A stretch of DNA of 64,000 nucleotides, taken from positions 124,001-188,000 of the forward strand of contig NZ_LMXN01000012.1 of assembly GCF_001442615.1 (NCBI RefSeq), written 5' to 3'. The position numbers and the translations under genes were made by a program. The DNA comes from Algoriphagus resistens. GTDB taxonomy: Bacteria; Bacteroidota; Bacteroidia; Cytophagales; Cyclobacteriaceae. A model generated the notes under the pieces. It did no database searches. It was not told the origin of the DNA and saw only the letters and a program-made list of their open reading frames with translations. This document shows positions 24,936 to 33,099 of the stretch, in pieces (within the stretch, counting starts at the first letter, position 1; each line of letters opens with the position of its first letter).

Positions 24936-26126
24936 ATGATTCCAAGAACACTTGAAGGTAAACTCATCGAAAGCCTAAGAAATATGCCGGTCGTGGTTAT
25001 TCTTGGCTCTAGACAAGTAGGCAAAACTACTCTGGCGTTAGATCTGGCAAAGACGGCGTTGGACAAACCTATCCATTATTTGGATTTGGAGCTAAATTCT
25101 GATTTGGCAAAACTCGATGATGCCGAAAGCTATTTAAGACGCTTTGAAAATCAGCTTTTGGTAATCGACGAGGTGCAAAGAAAGCCAGAGCTTTTCCCTG
25201 TGATTAGGGCTTTGGTGGATTTACGAAAACGTAATGGGGAGCGTGCCGGGCATTTTTTGCTGTTAGGCTCTGCCTCCAGAGATCTTTTGCAGCAATCTTC
25301 TGAATCTCTAGCAGGAAGAATCCGGTACTTGGAGCTGAACCCATTTTCCGTCAATGAACTTACCCTTAATGATCCTCTAGGCTTTAACTTGGATAAACTA
25401 TGGTTTCGAGGCGGTTTTCCGGACAGCTATCTAGCAGAATCAGAAGCCCAGAGCCAAAACTGGCGTCGGGACTTTATCTCTACTTATGTGGAAAAGGATA
25501 TCCCGCTCTTTGGCCCCAAAGTTCCAGCTACAAGAATGAAGCGTTTCTGGTCCATGTTGGCTCATTATCACGGGCAGCAGACTGTGCTGACGGAGATAGC
25601 AAAAAGTCTGGAAGTAAGCCATACTACTGCCCGAAATTACCTTGATATTCTTCAGGATTTCTTCATGGTAAGGCAAGTACAACCTTGGTCCGGCAACACC
25701 AAAAAAAGACTTATCAAAACGCCAAAAGTATATGTCCGGGATACAGGCTTATTGCATAGCTTGTTAAACATCTCCTCTTTCGATCAGTTATTGGGACATC
25801 CTGCAGTTGGAGCAAGCTGGGAAGGATTTGTAATGGAAAACATCCTGAACCAATTACCTGCTGACTGGAAAGCAAGCTACTATCGCTCCAGTATCCAGGC
25901 AGAGATTGATTTAGTGCTTGAGTTTGGATCTACCGAAATCTGGGGAATAGAAATCAAAAAATCCAGTGCACCGACAATCAACTCAGGATTTCACAGAGCT
26001 TGTGAAGATATCGGCGCGACTAAAAAATATGTGGTTTATTCTGGCGCTGACAGATTTCCGATGAGAGGAGGTATTGAGGCTGTGGGGCTGACCGAGTTTT
26101 TAGGATTGATAGCTCAGACGGAATAA
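24936..26126 (+). CDS. AAA_14/DUF4143 family ATPase
   Basis: A 396-residue ATP-binding protein. Walker A is GSRQVGKTT (about residues 23-31), Walker B LLVIDEVQRKPELFPVIRALVD, and sensor-like LLGSASRDLL. Then comes a winged-helix stretch (HGQQTVLTEIAKSLEVSHTTARNYLDILQDFF) and the C-terminal DUF4143 nuclease-like domain (EIDLVLEFGSTEIWGIEIKKS, with E-D-E/K spacing like a PD-(D/E)XK core). The role of the family is not established; it is widespread in accessory regions of Bacteroidota. The strong palindrome just upstream may be its own operator. Flanked by two broken genes. Confidence 0.9.
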   Translation: MIPRTLEGKLIESLRNMPVVVILGSRQVGKTTLALDLAKTALDKPIHYLDLELNSDLAKLDDAESYLRRFENQLLVIDEVQRKPELFPVIRALVDLRKRNGERAGHFLLLGSASRDLLQQSSESLAGRIRYLELNPFSVNELTLNDPLGFNLDKLWFRGGFPDSYLAESEAQSQNWRRDFISTYVEKDIPLFGPKVPATRMKRFWSMLAHYHGQQTVLTEIAKSLEVSHTTARNYLDILQDFFMVRQVQPWSGNTKKRLIKTPKVYVRDTGLLHSLLNISSFDQLLGHPAVGASWEGFVMENILNQLPADWKASYYRSSIQAEIDLVLEFGSTEIWGIEIKKSSAPTINSGFHRACEDIGATKKYVVYSGADRFPMRGGIEAVGLTEFLGLIAQTE

Positions 26127-26836
26127 TACTATCTCCAATTAGAGAATGTGATAAGTAAAACATTATTCGATTTTTTCTTAAAATTTGCTCTTGCATACTT
26201 GGGCTATCAATTACAACTAAACTCAACTATGCTTCAAACAAGGGCAATATTCTCCTAGATGACAACCGTCTGGACTTCTGTACAAAAATCCTGGAAATAG
26301 ACACCATGTTGAAAGAAAAATGCAGGCTCATCTATCTAGCCTACCAAACGCGCGTACCTTCTACTTATCGGCAGATCACCTAGAAATACCGCCTCTAAAT
26401 TCCAGGATTTCATTATGTTATGAAATGCTTTTATAAGAATAACTAGCTGAGTAGCGTTGAGCTTTTCCGCAGGAGGAAAATCTATAGACTTCAACCCACA
26501 ATGATTGGAAAACGCAAACTCGTTCCCTCCTTGGATATAATGATCAATTTCTTTGAAATGAGGTTCCAAATCTTCTTCAGATTAAATCTTTGATTTTTCA
26601 ACATAATTATCAGACTGATGTGCTGAATAAAGATCCTGTAGGAGGTCAGTGACGTAAGCATGCATATGATCAAAATCTAGTCTTAATTCTATTTGTCTTT
26701 CGTCCGTAAACGAGCATTTTTGTTCGAAAAGCCATTCGATTAAAGAAAAATATTTGTTTACCAACCCTTCCACCCTTCTTTTTTCTGGCATGATAACAGC
26801 GATTACATTGGCACTTTCAACCAAGCTCCAAATAAA
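26127..26836. other. Region between ATPase and permease without intact gene
   Basis: Apart from the decayed minus-strand gene at 26255-26791 nothing intact is seen. No terminator was found after the ATPase and no clear promoter before the permease start at 26837. Confidence 0.6.
26255..26791 (-). pseudogene. Decayed gene with two in-frame stop codons
   Basis: Starting at the ATG at 26791 (MPEKRRVEGLVNKYFSLIEW), one frame reads about 178 codons to a stop at 26255-26257. It is interrupted by TAA at 26582-26584 and TAG at 26336-26338. The pieces join smoothly: DNYVEKSKI-stop-SEEDLEPHFKEIDHYIQGG ... FPPAEKLNATQLVILIKAF ... RRYARLVG-stop-IDEPAFFFQHGVYFQDF. No frameshift is needed. I do not recognise the family; it looks like a soluble helical protein. 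It is divergent from the permease at 26837, and its frame remains open upstream to 26851. Confidence 0.65.
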
Positions 26837-29296
26837 ATGTGGAAAAACCACCTACGCATAGCTTATCGAAATATCTTAAAGCATAAGATCTTTAGCGCCA
26901 TTAACTTATTAGGTCTTGCTTTGGGAATGACTGCCTGTCTTATCATTCTCCAGTACGTTCGGTTTGAATTCAGCTACGATCGTTTTCACAAAAAGTCAGA
27001 TCGAATTTATCGCGTCCAACATGACAGATATATCGATGGGGAACTCCAATACCAAAAAGCCCAGGCATTTATACCCACAGGTGAAGCAATGATGAATGAA
27101 TATCCTGAGGTGGAAGATTACACCACCATGTTCAGAATCAGTGCGGAATCAGATATAGTCATGACCCATTTGGCAGATGATGGTGAAATGCTAAGGTTCC
27201 CCGAAAAGGAAGTATATCATGTAAAAGGCAATTTCTTTGAGGTGTTTTCCTTTCCTATCATAGAAGGAAATTCAGAAATCAAACATTTGGAGCCAAAGAC
27301 GGCCTTGATTTCCCGATCTACTGCATCTAAATATTTTGGAAACGAATCGGCTATCGGAAAGATCATCAGTCACAACTACGCTGAAAATTATAAGGTGGTA
27401 GGGGTTTTTGAGGATGTTCCCGAGAATGCCCATATGAAATTTGACTTCCTCTTTGCTTGGCAGGAAGTATCAAGTCAAGGAGATGGAGGTGACAATGAAA
27501 ACTGGAGATGGGACGGGTTTTACACATATCTTTTATTAACTCCTGATGCTGATATTCCAGTATTGGAGGCGAAATTTCCATCATTTGTTGAAAAGCACAT
27601 ATCCGGCAACACAAATAATCATCTCATTTCAGCCTTCTCCCTTCAGCCGCTGACATCTATTCATCTAAATTCCAACTTGCTTGCTGAGGCTGAAGCCAAT
27701 AATGAATCAACAATCGTTTACGCCCTATTGGCTATAGCTGTTTTTGTGATGATAATTGCCTGGATCAACTTTATCAACCTGTCAATCTCCAGATCACTGG
27801 AAAGATCGAAGGAAGTCGGGGTCCGAAAAGTCATTGGATCCAGCAGATTGCAGCTTATAAAGCAGTTCCTAACTGAATCGCTTGTAATGAACCTGCTGGC
27901 AATTTTCCTTTCATGCCTTTTCTTGTATTTGCTTGACCCATACATTTCATCTTTCATCGGCGGAGGATCAGCTCTTTCACTTTTTTCCAGTGCTGATTTT
28001 CTAATCGGAGTCATACTACTTATAATCATAGGCAGTGCGTTGGCTGGAATGTACCCTGCATTTATCACCTCTTCCTTTAAGCCTGTACTTGCGCTGAAAG
28101 GTGGCTACACAAATCATCACAAGGGATCACTTTTCAGTCTGAAACATAGTCTGATTGTATTTCAGTTTGTGATTTCCATTGGGTTGATTGCCGCTTCCAC
28201 TGTTGCCTATCGACAACTCAGCTTAATGAAAAACAGCAGCTTGGGCATCGACATCGAAAGCACGATAGTCGTCAATACCCAAAAGACTTTTGGCCCTCCA
28301 GGATCAGATTCTGTCTTTACCAGAAGACTGGCCACTTTTAGAGATAAACTGAATGCAAATGAGCAGGTGAAAGGAATAACGGCTTCATACGATATTCCAG
28401 GAAAAGAACACTTGAGCATGATGCCAAATTTTAGACATTTTAAAAATACGGATGAACTTGTAACTCTTTACTTCACCCGTATGGACTATGATTTTATCCC
28501 AACATTTGATGTCGATTTAATTGCCGGAAGGAATTTTATTGAGGGTGTAGACAATCGGTCCTCGATAATATTAAACAAGGAAGCTGTTCAGGTTTTAGGC
28601 TTTGAAAATCCTGAAGAAGCCATAGGCCATGGAGTCAATTGGGGAAATGAAAACCTGTCGAAAGCTGAAATTGTAGGAGTCGTAGATTTCAGGGCTGTTT
28701 CCTATAAAGAATCTAACTATCCAGTGGCTTACACCTCTACTTTCTTTCCTTACAAATACGTCTCTGTCAAATTTGATGAGATCAATGGAGCAAACGCAGC
28801 AGAGCATGTAGCGATGATCCAGAATACCTGGAATTCGGTATTTCCTGATCAGCCATTCGAGTTTTTCTTTCTGGATGATTTTTTCAACAGTCAATATCAA
28901 GCCGATCAGAAATTTGGGCAGCTGCTTAGTGCCTTTACTTTTCTGGCACTTACAGTGGCTGGCTTGGGTCTTTACGGAATTACCCTCCTTACTGTATCTC
29001 AGCGGATTAAAGAAGTGGGGTTAAGAAAAATCATGGGTGCCTCCGTTCCTCAGATAGTCTCTTTACTTTCAAAGCAATTCATGGTATTAGTTCTAGTGGC
29101 AGGGGTGCTTTCCGTTCCGATCATTAAGTTTACGATGGAAAAGTGGCTGGCAAACTATCCCTATCGTATTGAAATTACCTGGTGGATTTACCTGCTTCCC
29201 ATTGCCATGATTTTAGCCATTACCTGCTTCACCATAGGCTTCCAGATTATTAAAGCCTCCATGATTAATCCCGCCAAATTGCTTAGGTATGAATAG
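26837..29296 (+). CDS. ABC transporter permease (MacB/FtsX-like)
   Basis: An 819-residue membrane protein with the Bacteroidota-type start MWKNHLRIAYRNILKHKIFSAINLLGLALGMTACLII. A large periplasmic MacB_PCD domain (about residues 45-270) follows, then an FtsX core with three helices (279-420, including RSLERSKEVGVRKVIGSSRLQLIKQF). A second periplasmic domain and a second FtsX block (690-819, SQRIKEVGLRKIMGASVPQIVSLL) complete it. Such permeases pair with a LolD-like ATPase to move substrates across the periplasm, but no ATPase is adjacent. It is monocistronic here. Confidence 0.92.
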   Translation: MWKNHLRIAYRNILKHKIFSAINLLGLALGMTACLIILQYVRFEFSYDRFHKKSDRIYRVQHDRYIDGELQYQKAQAFIPTGEAMMNEYPEVEDYTTMFRISAESDIVMTHLADDGEMLRFPEKEVYHVKGNFFEVFSFPIIEGNSEIKHLEPKTALISRSTASKYFGNESAIGKIISHNYAENYKVVGVFEDVPENAHMKFDFLFAWQEVSSQGDGGDNENWRWDGFYTYLLLTPDADIPVLEAKFPSFVEKHISGNTNNHLISAFSLQPLTSIHLNSNLLAEAEANNESTIVYALLAIAVFVMIIAWINFINLSISRSLERSKEVGVRKVIGSSRLQLIKQFLTESLVMNLLAIFLSCLFLYLLDPYISSFIGGGSALSLFSSADFLIGVILLIIIGSALAGMYPAFITSSFKPVLALKGGYTNHHKGSLFSLKHSLIVFQFVISIGLIAASTVAYRQLSLMKNSSLGIDIESTIVVNTQKTFGPPGSDSVFTRRLATFRDKLNANEQVKGITASYDIPGKEHLSMMPNFRHFKNTDELVTLYFTRMDYDFIPTFDVDLIAGRNFIEGVDNRSSIILNKEAVQVLGFENPEEAIGHGVNWGNENLSKAEIVGVVDFRAVSYKESNYPVAYTSTFFPYKYVSVKFDEINGANAAEHVAMIQNTWNSVFPDQPFEFFFLDDFFNSQYQADQKFGQLLSAFTFLALTVAGLGLYGITLLTVSQRIKEVGLRKIMGASVPQIVSLLSKQFMVLVLVAGVLSVPIIKFTMEKWLANYPYRIEITWWIYLLPIAMILAITCFTIGFQIIKASMINPAKLLRYE

Positions 29297-29319
29297 CCCA
29301 AAAAATCCTGAGCTACTAA

Positions 29320-29529
29320 CAAGCGAATTATCAGGTTAGCAGTCCCGAAGAATTGGCAGAGCACATTGACTGGTGTGCAGGGTCAAAAGCGGAGGACTGG
29401 AAACCGCTCAGTGCAGTGCTCATTATTAATGAAAAAAACTCACGTTCCTGCGAGCCTTTTCAGATTAAAATAATCATTGCCCTGTGTGTTTTAAAGATGA
29501 TTTTAATCCTGTCGATTTCATATATCTAA
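29320..29529 (+). pseudogene. Orphan coding-like fragment running into repeat copy F
   Basis: A 69-codon frame without a start codon begins after a stop at 29317-29319. Its first part looks protein-like (YQVSSPEELAEHIDWC, then DWKPLSAVLIINEKNS). It then runs into the repeat at 29463-29521, where the translation becomes non-protein-like. It may be the remnant of a gene cut by the repeat, or chance. Confidence 0.25.
29463..29521 (+). repeat. Dispersed palindromic repeat, copy F (subfamily II, 5'-truncated)
   Basis: It begins GATTAAAATAATCATTGCCC, almost identical to copy A over 59 bp, and ends CTGTCGATTTCAT. The inner stem GATTAAAAT/ATTTTAATC is kept exactly, but the outer 5' arm (ATGGAATC) present in copy A is missing. 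It sits 17 bp beyond the stop of the YbbP-like permease gene. Confidence 0.8.
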
Positions 29530-29538
29530 CTTCATCCT

Positions 29539-32067
29539 TCAATTCCCCCTTAATATTTCCATCGGCGGCTGGTTGATGATTTTTCTACCATTGAGCCAAC
29601 CCAATACGATCGTCAAACCGGTGATTGCCAGATAAAGTACCAAAGCTCCCATCCAGGCGCCACGGAAAGGGATATTGAACACAAACTCACTCAACAACCA
29701 CGTCGCTCCAAAAGATAAAATAATCCCAGAAAGTGAAGCAAGACTCCCCAAGAAGAAGTATTCCAGTGTGTTGATCTTGCTCACGATTGATGAGCTTGCC
29801 CCTAGCGTTCGAAGAAGAATACTTTCCCGCATCCGTTGATACTTACTGATGATCAAAGAGCTGATCAGTACCAATATACCTGTAGCAATACTGAAAAACG
29901 CCATAAACTGTATCACAAAGCTGATTTTCCCCAGAATCTCTTCCAGCGTCTCCACTATAGTACCCAGATTGATAATCGAGATATTCGGAAATTCCCTCAC
30001 GATCTCTGCTTGCACATCTGCTGCTTCCCGGTCATTTTTGGTTTTGGTGATCAGCACATGGAATTTCGGTGCCTGATCCAACACACCATCTGGGAACAGC
30101 ACCAGGAAATTGGTGGAGACTTGGGTGAATTTTACATCTCTGAGGCTTCCAATGTAGGTTTTGATCGGACGGCCCTGCACATTGAATTCTACTTCATCTC
30201 CTATTTTCATCCCATTGCCTTCTGCAAAACCTTTTTCAAAAGAGATAAAAATACTATCTCCTCTGGCCCCCAAAGGGATCAAGCCCCCAGAAGCTAACGT
30301 TTCTGAAGAAATCAGCGTGTCCCGGTAGGTCACCCGAAACTCCCTATTGTACAACCATCGGGAATAGTTTTCTTCATCCGGCAGCTCCTCATTTTCCTTT
30401 TTATCTACCCCGTTGATCTCATTGAGCTGCATAGTTACTATCGGGACTTCCTGCATAATCGGGAGATCCCGGGATTCTATTTTGGCTTTTACATCTTGTA
30501 GTTGGGCAGTTTGAATATCAAAAAGCAACATATTCGGCTGATCTTCTTTGTCCGCAAACCTAGCTTCTTCCAGCAACTGATTTTGCAGAAAAAAGAGTGT
30601 AGAAATCATCGCTGTTCCCAAACCGATTGTTGCAATCAGCGAAACGGTCTGGTTGTTTGGTCTATACAAATTTGCCAGGGATTGGCGCAATGTATATTCG
30701 AAAGAAATAGGCAAATATCTCCTGACTGCCCAAATAATCAATTGGGCTACTCCCCATAGAAGCCCGAATGCAAATACCACAAATCCGGTAAATCCAAAAG
30801 CAAAATCAACACGGTCTAACAAGTAAAAACTAAAGCCCCAGATAAATGCAAGAATTCCCACAATCACCAACCAGCGCAATGGGTCTTTCAGCAAAGTAGA
30901 ATCGCCGGTTTCTGGTCTCAGCGTAGCCATTGGTGACACATTCCGCACTTTAAGCAAAGGCAATAACGCAAAAAGCACAGAAACAAATAAGCCCGTAATA
31001 ACCCCAAAACCTATTGAAAGCCAGGAAATCCCAAAAGAAACTTCCACTGGAAGAAAATCTGCAAAAACAGCAGGCAAAATAAACTGAAGTAACGTCCCGA
31101 GAAAAGCCCCGAGTATCGCTCCGACTAACCCCATAATCATGATCTCAGTCAGATAAATCAACAACACATCTCTCGAAGAAACCCCCAAGCAACGTAATAC
31201 GGCCACGGAAGACAACTTTTCTTTCACAAAGACATTCACTGCACTGGCCACACCCACACAGCCAAGCAATAAAGCGATGAAAGCTACCAAGCTTAGAAAA
31301 TTGGAAAGGTTGGCGAATGAACGGCCCGTGGAACGCTTTCTGTCTTCTACTGTATCTGCATCCACCCGTTCCTCTTCCCACTGGTCTTCGTAGGGCTTGA
31401 TCAACGCTTCCACGTCTGTCCCTGATGTAAACTGGTAATAGTTGCTATACTCCACCCGGCTACCATACTGCACTAAGCCCGTTTCTTCTAAATACGCTTT
31501 CGGAATATAGACCGCAGGAGCCACAGATGCCGTGATTCCTGTTTGACCTGGTACTTTTTGCAATTCTCCGACTACTTCGAAAAGTACCTCACCCACTTTG
31601 ATCTGGTCTCCAACTTCCGCATTGAACTGAGCCATTAAAGTCTTTTCCACCAACGCCTTTTTCCCTCCGGAACGAAAATCCGCATCTCCTGAAGCTGGGA
31701 TTGTCTCCAAAAAACCGTAAAACGGAAAAGCGCCTTCAAGCGCACGAACCTGAGTGAGGCGACTTGCGCCAGTCTCTGGAAAAGCCACCATACTCGCAAA
31801 ATTGACCTCGGAGGCCATCTGGGTAGCAGCACTATCAATCGGTTGATCTCCAACCGGTTTATTATTTTCCAAAACCAAATCTGCGCCCAGTAGCTCTTTG
31901 GCCTGATTGTCTATGTCAGCTGTGAGATTTTCTCCAAAAGAACTGATCGCTACCAACGCAGCTATACCCACCACAATGGAGGAAACGAAGAGCAAAAGTC
32001 TAGAGATATTTTTCCGGAAATCCCGAAAAGCCATCTTCATAATCCATCCGAAATCAGGCATCTGCAT
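29539..32067 (-). CDS. ABC transporter permease, YbbP-like (double FtsX)
   Basis: An 842-residue inner-membrane permease. It has an N-terminal helix (SRLLLFVSSIVVGIAALVAIS), a periplasmic domain, a first FtsX block (about 250-390, EKLSSVAVLRCLGVSSRDVLLIYL), central helices (400-480), a second periplasmic domain and a second FtsX block (720-842, YQRMRESILLRTLGASSSIVSKINTLEYF). This is the YbbP/DUF214 layout. Its start overlaps the end of the ATPase gene by 14 bp, so the two form one YbbA-YbbP-type exporter. Substrate unknown. Confidence 0.92.
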   Translation of the reverse strand: MQMPDFGWIMKMAFRDFRKNISRLLLFVSSIVVGIAALVAISSFGENLTADIDNQAKELLGADLVLENNKPVGDQPIDSAATQMASEVNFASMVAFPETGASRLTQVRALEGAFPFYGFLETIPASGDADFRSGGKKALVEKTLMAQFNAEVGDQIKVGEVLFEVVGELQKVPGQTGITASVAPAVYIPKAYLEETGLVQYGSRVEYSNYYQFTSGTDVEALIKPYEDQWEEERVDADTVEDRKRSTGRSFANLSNFLSLVAFIALLLGCVGVASAVNVFVKEKLSSVAVLRCLGVSSRDVLLIYLTEIMIMGLVGAILGAFLGTLLQFILPAVFADFLPVEVSFGISWLSIGFGVITGLFVSVLFALLPLLKVRNVSPMATLRPETGDSTLLKDPLRWLVIVGILAFIWGFSFYLLDRVDFAFGFTGFVVFAFGLLWGVAQLIIWAVRRYLPISFEYTLRQSLANLYRPNNQTVSLIATIGLGTAMISTLFFLQNQLLEEARFADKEDQPNMLLFDIQTAQLQDVKAKIESRDLPIMQEVPIVTMQLNEINGVDKKENEELPDEENYSRWLYNREFRVTYRDTLISSETLASGGLIPLGARGDSIFISFEKGFAEGNGMKIGDEVEFNVQGRPIKTYIGSLRDVKFTQVSTNFLVLFPDGVLDQAPKFHVLITKTKNDREAADVQAEIVREFPNISIINLGTIVETLEEILGKISFVIQFMAFFSIATGILVLISSLIISKYQRMRESILLRTLGASSSIVSKINTLEYFFLGSLASLSGIILSFGATWLLSEFVFNIPFRGAWMGALVLYLAITGLTIVLGWLNGRKIINQPPMEILRGN

Positions 32068-32731
32068 CCTCCTGTATTTTCCCTCCCTTAATATGAATGA
32101 TACGCTGGGTTTTAGCCGCCAATTCCAAATCGTGTGTAACCAAAACCAACGTAGTCCCTTCTTCCTTATTCAGGTCAAATATCAATTTCTCGATCATCTC
32201 CCCTGTTTCAGTATCCAGATTTCCAGTTGGCTCATCTGCGAAAAGAATTTTAGGCTCATTGGCAAAAGCACGTGCTATAGAAACGCGCTGTTGCTCCCCG
32301 CCGGAAAGCTGCGTCGGGTAATGTGTTCCCCTGTCACCCAGACCAACTTTATTGAGAAGTTCCTGAGCTTTTTGACGTGCGTCTTTTCTCTTTTTCAGCT
32401 CAAGCGGCACCATCACATTTTCTAGAGCTGTCAGCGTAGGCAATAATTGGAAATTCTGGAAAATAAAGCCTACACTTTGGTTTCTCACTGCTGCACGCTG
32501 ATCTTCCGAAAGCTTCTCCAATGACTTGCCATCCAAGACTACACTTCCTGTGGAGCCTGAATCCAGGCCTGCGCAAAGACCAAGCAAAGTGGTCTTCCCA
32601 CTACCTGAAGGGCCTACAATTGAAATGATTTCTCCGGATTTGATAGTAAAGGTTACCTCATCTAAGACAGTCAGTTTTCTGCTGCCGCTTATGTAAACCT
32701 TACTCAGGTTTGCTACTGATAAAATATTCAT
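32054..32731 (-). CDS. ABC transporter ATP-binding protein, LolD/YbbA-like
   Basis: A 225-residue ATPase from the ATG at 32731 (MNILSVANLSKVY). The open frame extends 30 codons further, but with no family support. Walker A GPSGSGKTT, Q-loop FIFQNFQLLPTL, signature LSGGEQQRVSIARAF, Walker B ILFADEPTGNLD and H-loop THD are all intact. It partners with the YbbP-like permease encoded directly downstream. In many proteobacteria ybbA is divergent from tesA. Here the TesA-like esterase is on the other side of a 4-kb siderophore cassette. Confidence 0.95.
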   Translation of the reverse strand: MNILSVANLSKVYISGSRKLTVLDEVTFTIKSGEIISIVGPSGSGKTTLLGLCAGLDSGSTGSVVLDGKSLEKLSEDQRAAVRNQSVGFIFQNFQLLPTLTALENVMVPLELKKRKDARQKAQELLNKVGLGDRGTHYPTQLSGGEQQRVSIARAFANEPKILFADEPTGNLDTETGEMIEKLIFDLNKEEGTTLVLVTHDLELAAKTQRIIHIKGGKIQEDADA

Positions 32732-32921
32732 GTGTTGTGATGGGGGTCGATAAAAGGGTATGAAAGGGCTTAACGAAAAACAGACGCTATGGTTGATTTG
32801 AAGATAGCATTCCCTCCACAAACCAGCAAATCACAGTACATCGAATCTAAATACAACTGAATTCGAAGCAATTAGACATGCATTTCTTCAATAGCCGTTG
32901 ATCTAAATACGTCGTTGTTAA

Positions 32922-32944
32922 ATTTATTTAAAATAAATCTAGAT
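32922..32944 (+). promoter_or_regulatory. Putative iron-responsive operator upstream of TonB receptor
   Basis: ATTTATTT-A-AAATAAAT is a perfect inverted repeat, and it is followed by the overlapping palindrome ATCTAGAT. Both lie about 30-50 bp before a TACTTTTG element. The position and the siderophore-receptor context suggest a Fur- or DtxR-type site; no characterised consensus is confirmed. Confidence 0.4.
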
Positions 32945-32972
32945 AAAGCGATCCATTTTCAAATTCCTGATA

Positions 32973-32980
32973 TACTTTTG
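32973..32980 (+). promoter_or_regulatory. Putative -7 element of the TonB receptor operon
   Basis: TACTTTTG fits TAnnTTTG. No TTTG is seen at -33, which is normal for an activated or tightly controlled promoter. The leader would be about 115 nt and include repeat copy E. Confidence 0.4.
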
Positions 32981-33009
32981 CGCTATCGATAATCAATCTA
33001 AATAAAAAC

Positions 33010-33076
33010 GTGGAGTCGAGCATGCGCAGTACATCACACCAGAATGATTATTTGCAGTGCGAGATTCTATATAGCC
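33010..33076 (-). repeat. Dispersed palindromic repeat, copy E (subfamily I, divergent)
   Basis: Read on the minus strand it starts GGCTATATAGAATCTCGCA, has the core ATAATCATTCTGGTGTG and ends CATGCTCGACTCCAC. The outer arms keep partial pairing and the apical stem is degraded. It is the most diverged copy. It ends 23 bp before the TonB receptor start codon. Confidence 0.7.
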
Positions 33077-33099
33077 TCCTAAAAACAAACCCTAAACAT

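Larger units (their letters stand above)
32732..33099. other. Divergent promoter region with operator-like palindromes and repeat copy E
   Basis: These 368 bp separate the ABC ATPase start from the TonB receptor start. They contain an AT-rich inverted repeat (32922-32938), an overlapping ATCTAGAT palindrome (32937-32944), a TACTTTTG -7-like element (32973-32980) and repeat copy E in the predicted 5' leader. Nothing protein-coding is evident. Confidence 0.6.

Noticed and set aside
23922..26836. attL/attR direct repeats of the tRNA-Leu 3' end
   Set aside because: No second copy of the T-arm/acceptor sequence was found downstream within the window.
29836..30297. 153-codon plus-strand ORF opposite the YbbP-like permease
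   Set aside because: Antisense shadow within a clearly coding permease; no start context or homology features.
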